Both the position numbers and the translations under genes were made by a program. From Burkholderiales bacterium (GTDB taxonomy: Bacteria; Pseudomonadota; Gammaproteobacteria; Burkholderiales; Usitatibacteraceae), in the NCBI GenBank assembly GCA_025936275.1, contig JAICTR010000057.1, positions 1 to 10,485 of the forward strand: 10,485 nucleotides of DNA, given 5' to 3'. Every line of letters starts with the position of its first letter. Within the stretch, counting starts at the first letter, position 1. The notes below the pieces were generated by a model. That model had not been told where the DNA came from. It did no database searches and saw nothing but the letters and a program-made list of their open reading frames with translations. Positions 6,035 to 10,485 of this stretch are shown one piece after another.

Positions 6035-6044
6035 AATTGTGACA

Positions 6045-6060
6045 GCTTCGCGCGCGAAGC
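6045..6060. repeat. Perfect 16-bp palindrome in the gap before the lldD-like gene
   Basis: GCTTCGCG followed directly by its reverse complement CGCGAAGC. It sits between the 61-residue ORF stop and the lldD-like hairpin. It could be a dimeric repressor operator or a weak stem; it has no T-run and so is unlikely to be an intrinsic terminator. Confidence 0.4.
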
Positions 6061-6073
6061 GGCGGCGCCGGGA

Positions 6074-6259
6074 CTAGCGGCGCGCGTCGCGGTCGAGCGC
6101 TTCGAGCTGCTCGCGGATCTTCAGCCGCTCCTCGAGCAGGCCACCGAGCTGCGCATCGCAACGTGCGATCGGCTGCGGATATTGCTGGATCTCTTCGTTG
6201 ATCGCGCGCAGCCGCGCTTCGAGGCGCTCGCGAACCGCGTTGCCGCTTTCGGGGGACAT
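6074..6259 (-). CDS. Small charged coiled-coil protein of unknown function (61 aa)
   Basis: Not a family I recognise. The chain is rich in Glu, Arg, Leu and Gln with heptad-like spacing: VRERLEARLRAINEEIQ (9-25), a kink at YPQPIAR (27-33), then LLEERLKIREQLEAL (41-55). This predicts two helices forming a hairpin or dimeric coiled coil. One cysteine is present and there is no signal or membrane segment. The start at 6259 is chosen because GGAGG (6265-6269) lies 5 nt upstream; an ATG at 6271 would begin beyond that site with none of its own. It lies 37 bp after the GST gene and 64 bp before the lldD-like gene, all on the same strand, so it is probably cotranscribed. Confidence 0.65.
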   Translation of the reverse strand: MSPESGNAVRERLEARLRAINEEIQQYPQPIARCDAQLGGLLEERLKIREQLEALDRDARR

Positions 6260-6264
6260 GGCGA

Positions 6265-6269
6265 CCTCC
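6265..6269 (-). promoter_or_regulatory. Ribosome binding site that fixes the 61-aa ORF start
   Basis: GGAGG on the minus strand, 5 nt before the ATG at 6257-6259. It argues for the shorter protein over an in-frame ATG at 6271, and it supports the ORF being translated. Confidence 0.65.
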
Positions 6270-6296
6270 ATGCCGAATCGCAACCGAGATTTTCGC

Positions 6297-7019
6297 TCAT
6301 CCGCCCAGCTCGCGGTAGCGCCGGAAGAGGCCATCGTTGTTGAAGGGGATGCGGCGCCCGGAGTCGGCGTAACGCCGGATGCGCGGCCGCGCGAACACCG
6401 CGTCGTGCAGCTTCGCCAGGCGGGGCCGGCGCGCGAGCGCCTTGCGGGTCGCGTTCGGGAACGCGAAGCGCAGCCCCGCGATCACCTGCGCCATCGAAAG
6501 GTCGGCGTACGTGACGGCGCTTCCCACCATCCACGGCCCGCGTCCCGGATTGCGCTCGATCACGCGCTCGAAGTAATCGAGGAACTTGGGGATGCGCTCG
6601 GCGATGAATGCGCGCGTGCGCCGCTTCGCCTCGCGCTCCTGGTCCTCGTAGTAGAAGGTGGGCCCGAGCGGATGGTGCGTGTCGTGCGCCTCGACGACGA
6701 GGTCGGCGAGCGTGAGCTGCAGCTGGTGCACCCAGAGCTTGCCCGCGGCATCGCGGGGCACGAGGCCCAGCCGCGGCCCGAGGAAGAGCAGGATGTTCGC
6801 CGTCTGCGCGATCGCCTGGCGCCCTGCAACGAGGAATGGCGGCGCGAAGGGCGGGCGCCCCGCGTCCTCCATGAAGCGCATCATCGCCGGGACGCCGCCG
6901 CCTTCTTCCTCGGAAAGGCGCGCGACGTCGACGTAGTCCGCGCCGCCTTCCTCGAGCGCGAGGCGCACGAACTCGCCGCGCCCCTGGATCTCGGGCCAGT
7001 AGTACAGCAGGTATTTCAT
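6297..7019 (-). CDS. Glutathione S-transferase family protein
   Basis: Cytosolic GST-fold protein of 240 residues that probably conjugates or reduces electrophiles with glutathione. The N-terminal thioredoxin-like domain has LLYYWPEIQGRGEFVRLALE (4-23) with the catalytic-type Tyr at 6/7 and the GRGE motif of sigma/mu/pi-like classes. It also has PPFLVAGRQAIAQTANILLFL (about 60-80), where Gln72-Thr73 replace the usual Gln-Ser that binds the glutamyl part of GSH. The helical C-terminal domain has VTYADLSMAQVIAGL (169-183) with the conserved N-capping Asp173. The last 30 residues (ADSGRRIPFNNDGLF) extend past the usual core. The physiological substrate cannot be told. The ATG is preceded by GGAGG at only 4 nt, and both lie in a 15-bp palindrome. 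It is divergent from the M20 gene and heads the minus-strand group with the 61-aa ORF and lldD-like gene. Confidence 0.88.
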   Translation of the reverse strand: MKYLLYYWPEIQGRGEFVRLALEEGGADYVDVARLSEEEGGGVPAMMRFMEDAGRPPFAPPFLVAGRQAIAQTANILLFLGPRLGLVPRDAAGKLWVHQLQLTLADLVVEAHDTHHPLGPTFYYEDQEREAKRRTRAFIAERIPKFLDYFERVIERNPGRGPWMVGSAVTYADLSMAQVIAGLRFAFPNATRKALARRPRLAKLHDAVFARPRIRRYADSGRRIPFNNDGLFRRYRELGG

Positions 7020-7031
7020 GGAGCCTCCATG
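7017..7031. promoter_or_regulatory. Perfect palindrome spanning the GST start codon and ribosome site
   Basis: CATGGAGCCTCCATG reads the same on both strands around one central base. It contains the GST ATG (7017-7019) and its GGAGG (7024-7028). It could be an operator at the start of the gene or a small stem; chance is possible, because an SD followed by ATG readily yields such symmetry when GGAG is mirrored. Confidence 0.4.
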
Positions 7032-7056
7032 AAAATCGGGGACAGAGCCCATTTTC
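7031..7056. repeat. Hairpin element A in the GST/M20 divergent gap
   Basis: GAAAAT (7031-7036) pairs with ATTTTC (7051-7056). After one unpaired C, GGG (7038-7040) pairs with CCC (7048-7050), with GACAGAG as loop. It shares the layout of element B (7094-7120): GAAAA at the outside, GGG/CCC inside. It looks like a REP-type palindrome. Confidence 0.65.
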
Positions 7057-7062
7057 CGCCAC

Positions 7063-7116
7063 ACCGGGGTCAGACCCTGAACCAGGCAAAGGCGAAAACC
7101 AGGGTCTGACCCCGGT
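7063..7116. repeat. 17-bp perfect inverted repeat, GGGTC/GACCC type, with hairpin element B
   Basis: Bases 7063-7079 and 7100-7116 are perfect reverse complements (17 bp) separated by 20 nt. Each arm is itself near-palindromic around GGGTC-A/T-GACCC. The right arm extends to its own hairpin, 7094-7120, with GAAAACC pairing with GGTTTTC around the GGGTC/GACCC stem. Alternative folds (one large or two small hairpins) are therefore possible. The element ends 4 nt before the TAGACT box of the M20 gene. Confidence 0.8.
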
Positions 7117-7123
7117 TTTCCCC

Positions 7124-7129
7124 TAGACT
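7124..7129 (+). promoter_or_regulatory. -10 box (TAGACT) for a leaderless M20 mRNA
   Basis: TAGACT followed by 7 nt and the M20 ATG, with no Shine-Dalgarno site. Same arrangement as at the dadA-like gene. The expected transcription start coincides with the start codon. No clear -35 is seen; the place where it should be is inside the GGGTC/GACCC repeat. Confidence 0.4.
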
Positions 7130-7136
7130 GTGCGCC

Positions 7137-8399
7137 ATGAACGCCACCGCATCCACCGCCTCCCCCGACGCCGCCCTCGAATCCGCCGCCCGCCGCGTGC
7201 AGGCGAAGGTGCTCGCCTGGCGGCGCGACTTCCACCAGAACCCGGAGCTCGGCAATCGCGAGGTGCGCACGTCGAAGATCGTGGCCGCCCACTTGAAGTC
7301 GCTCGGCATCGAGGTGCGCGAGAACGTGGCGCATACCGGCGTGGTCGGCGTGCTGCGCGGCGCGCGGCCGGGCCCGGTCGTCGCGTTGCGTGCCGACATG
7401 GATGCGCTTCCGGTCACCGAGGAAGTCGACGTCCCGTTCGCGAGCCGCGTGAAGACGGAGTGGAACGGCGCCACCTGCGGCGTGATGCACGCGTGCGGCC
7501 ACGATGCGCACACGGCGATCCTCATGGGCGTGGCCGAGGTGCTCGCGGGGATGCGCGATCGCATCGCCGGCGGCGTGAAGTTCCTCTTCCAGCCGGCGGA
7601 GGAAGGCGCGCCCGGCGACGAGCAGGGCGGCGCGCAGCTCATGATCGAGGAAGGCTGCATGTCGGAGCCGAAGGTGGGCGCGGTGTTCGGCCTGCACGTC
7701 ACCTCGAACCATCATACGGGCATGATCGGCTATCGCTCGGGGCCGTTGATGGCCTCCTCCGACGAGCTGCGCGTGTTCCTGCGTGGAGAGCAGACCCACG
7801 GCGCGATGCCGTGGCGCGGCGTGGATCCGATCGTGGTCGGCGCGCAGGTGGTGATGGGCCTGCAGACCATCGTCTCGCGGCGCATGGACGTCACGCGCGA
7901 GCCTTCGGTCGTCACGGTCGGCGTGTTCCACGGCGGCAACCGCGTGAACATCATTCCCGACGAGGTGAAGCTCGAAGGCACGATCCGCACCTTCGACGAG
8001 CAGCAGCGCGGCGACATCCACGACCACGTGAAGCGCATCACCGAGATGATCGCGGCGGCGGGCGGCGCGAAGGCGCGCGTCGACATCAAGCGCGGCTACG
8101 ATGTGGTGGTGAACGATCCGGCGTTGACCGCATGGAGCCTGCCCACGCTGCGCCGCGTCGCGGGCGAGACGAACGTGAAGATCGTCGACAAGGTGTGCGG
8201 CGCCGAGGACTTCTCGTTCTACCAGAAGGTCGTGCCCGGCTTCTTCTTCCGCGTCGGCTGCACGCCGCCCTCGCGCGAGCTGCGCAGCGCGGCACCCAAC
8301 CACAGCCCGCGCTTCTTCGTGGACGAGGACTGCCTGCCGATCGGCGTGCGCGCGCTCTCGGCGCTCGCGCTCGACTGGTTGGCGGCGAATGCCGGCTAA
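7137..8399 (+). CDS. M20D-family amidohydrolase (hippurate/N-acyl-amino-acid hydrolase-like)
   Basis: Cytoplasmic dinuclear metallohydrolase of 420 residues that splits N-acylated amino acids or small amides such as hippurate or IAA-amino acids. The M20D signature is complete: RRDFHQNPELGNRE (29-42), LRADMDALPV with Asp87 (84-93), MHACGHDAHTA with Cys120 and His122 (117-127), FQPAEEG with Glu155-Glu156, GLHV with His187, the dimerisation domain including THGAMPWRGVDPI (220-232), and NHSPRF with His389 as last metal ligand. Five metal-binding positions are intact, so it should be active. There is no signal peptide. The OPT transporter is next downstream on the same strand, 212 bp away, with a large palindrome between them. 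The ATG lacks a ribosome site but sits 7 nt after TAGACT, suggesting a leaderless message. Exact substrate unknown. Confidence 0.92.
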   Translation: MNATASTASPDAALESAARRVQAKVLAWRRDFHQNPELGNREVRTSKIVAAHLKSLGIEVRENVAHTGVVGVLRGARPGPVVALRADMDALPVTEEVDVPFASRVKTEWNGATCGVMHACGHDAHTAILMGVAEVLAGMRDRIAGGVKFLFQPAEEGAPGDEQGGAQLMIEEGCMSEPKVGAVFGLHVTSNHHTGMIGYRSGPLMASSDELRVFLRGEQTHGAMPWRGVDPIVVGAQVVMGLQTIVSRRMDVTREPSVVTVGVFHGGNRVNIIPDEVKLEGTIRTFDEQQRGDIHDHVKRITEMIAAAGGAKARVDIKRGYDVVVNDPALTAWSLPTLRRVAGETNVKIVDKVCGAEDFSFYQKVVPGFFFRVGCTPPSRELRSAAPNHSPRFFVDEDCLPIGVRALSALALDWLAANAG

Positions 8400-8404
8400 A
8401 GCGA

Positions 8405-8577
8405 GGAACGCAGATGAACGCAGAAAAGGCGAGCGCAGATGGCCGCGGAATCCATCCAGGGGCTTGAGCAGTTAGCGATGGCATTGCGCCTGCTCAGACA
8501 ATTGAAGTGGTTGCGGCCTCGCCATCCTTTCGCCTGCGGCTATCTGCGTCCACCTCTCCTGCGTTCATCTGCGTTCC
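8405..8577. repeat. Imperfect palindrome with CGCAGAT units and a nested hairpin
   Basis: It fills most of the M20-OPT gap. The left arm 8405-8448 pairs with the right arm 8534-8577: 44 positions, 37 Watson-Crick, 3 G-T and 4 A-C mismatches, so every difference between the arms is a transition. The outer 19 bp are perfect. Each arm repeats CGCAGA three times (left: 8409, 8419, 8434). The 85-nt interior contains a second stem, TGAGCAG (8465-8471) with CTGCTCA (8490-8496). No supported ORF lies inside. The architecture matches the CACGGAG palindrome at 3156-3324, but the sequence is unrelated. Confidence 0.9.
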
Positions 8578-8588
8578 CCCGATTTTTT
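8534..8588 (+). terminator. Possible terminator after the M20 gene formed by the palindrome and a T-run
   Basis: The right arm of the palindrome is followed, after 5 nt, by six T residues (8583-8588). On the plus strand this resembles an intrinsic terminator with a very large stem. It would separate the M20 and OPT transcripts and imply a separate OPT promoter, which I cannot locate in the 23 nt left before the OPT start. Confidence 0.35.
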
Positions 8589-8601
8589 GGCTCAATCCGA
8601 C

Positions 8602-8609
8602 GGAGGTGA
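8602..8609 (+). promoter_or_regulatory. Strong ribosome binding site deciding the OPT start
   Basis: GGAGGTGA is fully complementary to the 16S rRNA 3' tail; its GGAGG core ends 5 nt before the ATG at 8612. It excludes longer in-frame starts that would translate the upstream palindrome. Confidence 0.85.
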
Positions 8610-8611
8610 CC

Positions 8612-10429
8612 ATGGCATCTTCGAACGCCGCATCGTCGCTCGCCGAAGCGCAGGACGCGCGGCGCTGGGACTGGCTCCCCGCGATCGGCACGTGGAAATA
8701 CCACGCGCTGCTCCTCGCGCTGGGCATCCTGCTGCTCGGGCCGCTCGCGGGCGTCACCGCGTCGTACATGAACTTCTCGCTCGGCTTCTTCATCGGCGGC
8801 CAGGTGCTCGCGGGGATCCTCGGCTCGACGGTCACCTACGGCTATGGGGCCGAGGGCAAGCACGCGGCGAACTACATCCAGACGGCGGCCGCATCGGTCG
8901 CGAGCCTCTCGGCGATGGGCGTGCTGGTGCAGGCGATGGTGTGGATGGGCCTGCCGCAACCGCCGGTGTGGCAGCTGATCCTGTACTTCCTCTGCATCGG
9001 CATGTTCGCGGCGGGGCTCGGGATGCTCTACACGCCGATCCTCGTCGACCGCATGCAGCTCACGTTTCCCTCGGGGCTCGCGGTGGCGAACATCCTGCGC
9101 GCGCTCACCGATCCGGTGCTGCTCAAGCGCTCGGTGAACAAGCTCGGCAGCGGCATCGGCATCGGCATCGTCACCGGCCTCGCGGGACCGAAGATCGCGC
9201 TCCTCAACGTGATCGAGTTCTCCGCCTCCACGTTCGGCGCCGGGATGGTGGTCGGCGCGCGCATCGGCATTCCCGCGATCTGGGGCGGGCTCATCAGCTG
9301 GGCGCTGGTGCCCTTCTTCGTGTCGATCGGCTGGCTGCAGCCGGGCGACCCGTTCCGCAAGATCACGTTCCTCATCGCATTGGGCACCATCATGGGTGCG
9401 GCGATCATCGACGTGAGCCTGGTGTTGTGGGAAGCGTACAAGCGGCTGCGCGGCGCGACCGCTCCCGCCGCCGAAGCGCCCGATTGGAAACGCGTCAATT
9501 CGCGCAAGCTCCTGCTGTGGGTGGCGGCCTGGGGCGCGGGGATCGTGCTTTCGGGGCACCTCGTGCTCGGACAGCCGATCGCGTTCCTCCTCATCGCCAT
9601 CGCGCTGGTGTTCGTGTTCGCGATGGTGAACGGCATCTCGGTCGGCATCAGCGACAGCAACCCGATCTCCTCGGCGTTCGTGGTGAGCGTGGTCATCATG
9701 GCCGTGCTCGGCCTCAAGGACCCGATCGTGGGACTCATGGCGGCGAGCATCGTGCTCATTTCCACCAGCACCGCGGGCGACATGCAGCAGGATCGCTCCA
9801 CGGGCTGGCGCCTCGGCACCAACCGCCTGATGCAGTTCCGCTACCAGGTGGCGGGGATCCTGATGGGCGCCATCATGGGCATCGTGTTCGCGAAGCTCTT
9901 CATGGCGTCGTACCCCGTGCTGCTGCAGGACCAGACGCTGATGAAGGCGGCGGAGCAGCCCGCGAACTGGAGCTCGGCGATGACGTACAAGTTCGTCGGG
10001 GTGCTGCGCAGCCTCACCCAGCCGCAGCCGGGGCAGATCCCGGCGATCTGGGTGGGCGTCGCGATCGGCTTCGCCATCCAGCTCGCGCGCAAGCTCATCA
10101 AGCGTGCCGCGGGCTACCGGCGCTTCGTCGCGAGCGGCAAGGCGGGCTTCGCGACCGACTTCGCGATCGACTGCTTCGTGCTGCCCTCGCCTTACGCGCT
10201 GTCCTTCGGCGGATTCGTGAACCTCAACACCTCGGGATGGTTCGCGGCGGGCGGGGTCGTGACGAGCGCCTTCAGCACGCTCGTGAAGCCCAAGCCCGTT
10301 CCCGGCGCGGCAGTCCCCGAGGACATGAGCAGCACGTCGCTCTTCGGCGGCGGCTTGATCGCGGGCGATGCGCTCGCCGCGCTCGCGATCGGCATCACGA
10401 GCCTCCTCGCCACCCTACTTGCGAAATAG
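8612..10429 (+). CDS. OPT-family oligopeptide transporter
   Basis: Inner-membrane protein of 605 residues, probably a proton-coupled importer of small peptides or metal-chelate-like compounds. More than a dozen hydrophobic segments alternate with short loops, starting at HALLLALGILLLGPLAGVTA (31-50). Family-specific features are FPSGLAVANILRA (152-164), SDSNPISSAF (347-356), STAGDMQQDRSTGWRLG (386-402) and a final GDALAALAIG (585-594). A cytoplasmic-type linker (about 275-300) divides the protein into two halves. The N-terminal 20 residues are soluble and there is no cleavable signal. The start is fixed by GGAGGTGA (8602-8609), a full match to the 16S tail. An open frame continues upstream through the palindrome but is not coding. 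Its neighbour is the M20 hydrolase, a plausible partner for imported substrates. Confidence 0.92.
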   Translation: MASSNAASSLAEAQDARRWDWLPAIGTWKYHALLLALGILLLGPLAGVTASYMNFSLGFFIGGQVLAGILGSTVTYGYGAEGKHAANYIQTAAASVASLSAMGVLVQAMVWMGLPQPPVWQLILYFLCIGMFAAGLGMLYTPILVDRMQLTFPSGLAVANILRALTDPVLLKRSVNKLGSGIGIGIVTGLAGPKIALLNVIEFSASTFGAGMVVGARIGIPAIWGGLISWALVPFFVSIGWLQPGDPFRKITFLIALGTIMGAAIIDVSLVLWEAYKRLRGATAPAAEAPDWKRVNSRKLLLWVAAWGAGIVLSGHLVLGQPIAFLLIAIALVFVFAMVNGISVGISDSNPISSAFVVSVVIMAVLGLKDPIVGLMAASIVLISTSTAGDMQQDRSTGWRLGTNRLMQFRYQVAGILMGAIMGIVFAKLFMASYPVLLQDQTLMKAAEQPANWSSAMTYKFVGVLRSLTQPQPGQIPAIWVGVAIGFAIQLARKLIKRAAGYRRFVASGKAGFATDFAIDCFVLPSPYALSFGGFVNLNTSGWFAAGGVVTSAFSTLVKPKPVPGAAVPEDMSSTSLFGGGLIAGDALAALAIGITSLLATLLAK

Positions 10430-10462
10430 GGACAGGGTGATCTCAACCCGTCGATGCAACAG

Positions 10463-10468
10463 TAGACT
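10463..10468 (+). promoter_or_regulatory. Possible -10 box (TAGACT) for the next gene
   Basis: The third intergenic TAGACT of the window lies 34 bp after the OPT stop. No ATG follows before the window ends, so it cannot be tested here; the 56 bp after the OPT gene contain no other supported feature except GGGACAG just after the stop, which resembles the loop side of hairpin element A. Confidence 0.2.
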
Positions 10469-10485
10469 TCAACACCCCGAGGGGC

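Noticed and set aside
6010..6036. Longer lldD-like protein starting at TTG 6036
   Set aside because: The extra residues are not family-like and would be encoded by the ribosome-site hairpin; the ATG at 6009 gives the expected N-terminus.
6297..8303. A 668-codon minus-strand frame continuous with GST
   Set aside because: Only the part from 7019 downward is GST. The rest is antisense to the M20 gene, whose plus-strand frame has a full set of metal ligands.
9151..9170. Triplicated CGGCAT in the OPT gene
   Set aside because: It encodes Gly-Ile repeats within a membrane segment and is in frame; ordinary coding low complexity, not a regulatory repeat.
8587..10440. A 617-codon plus-strand frame overlapping the OPT gene
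   Set aside because: It is Arg/His-rich frame-shadow sequence; the OPT frame has membrane segments, family motifs and a perfect ribosome site.

Overview
The window is ordinary, dense, high-GC bacterial chromosome. Codon choice is strongly GC-ending, and the genes are aerobic flavin enzymes, a glutathione S-transferase and sigma32-type heat-shock genes. Together these suggest a free-living proteobacterium, most likely a betaproteobacterium; I cannot name the genus. No phage, plasmid, transposase, CRISPR, tRNA or rRNA signal is visible.

Layout. On the minus strand, reading right to left from 3124 to 1, lie a DadA-like FAD oxidoreductase, an Hsp20 chaperone and the N-terminal half of a Lon protease that runs off the left edge. 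hsp20 and lon form a tight operon: 7 bp apart, with the hsp20 stop inside the lon ribosome binding site. A good sigma32-like promoter precedes them. From 3329 to 4546 (minus) is an RNA ligase RtcB. A 59-codon tautomerase gene (plus) diverges from it. A second minus-strand group runs from 7019 to 4876: a glutathione S-transferase, a 61-residue coiled-coil protein and an LldD-type FMN hydroxyacid dehydrogenase. On the plus strand are an M20D amidohydrolase (7137-8399) and an OPT-family oligopeptide transporter (8612-10429). These two may work together, the transporter importing peptides or acylated amino acids and the hydrolase splitting them in the cytoplasm.

The genes are conventional and keep the catalytic residues I could check. 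The unusual content is between them. Nearly every larger gap carries a different inverted-repeat element. One is a 60-bp-arm palindrome built of 9-bp CACGGAG units (3156-3324). One is a 44-bp-arm palindrome built of CGCAGAT units with a nested hairpin and a T-run (8405-8588). One is a cluster of GGGTC/GACCC hairpins (7031-7120). The last is a CCCTCTCC repeat present twice (1853-1887 and 4796-4831). The first two share an architecture but not a sequence, and are the best candidates for something undescribed.

Control signals are also distinctive. Two genes (dadA-like and M20) have no Shine-Dalgarno site but have TAGACT 6-7 nt before the ATG, as expected for leaderless mRNAs. The lldD-like gene has its ribosome binding site in a hairpin arm, and the GST gene has its start codon inside a perfect palindrome.
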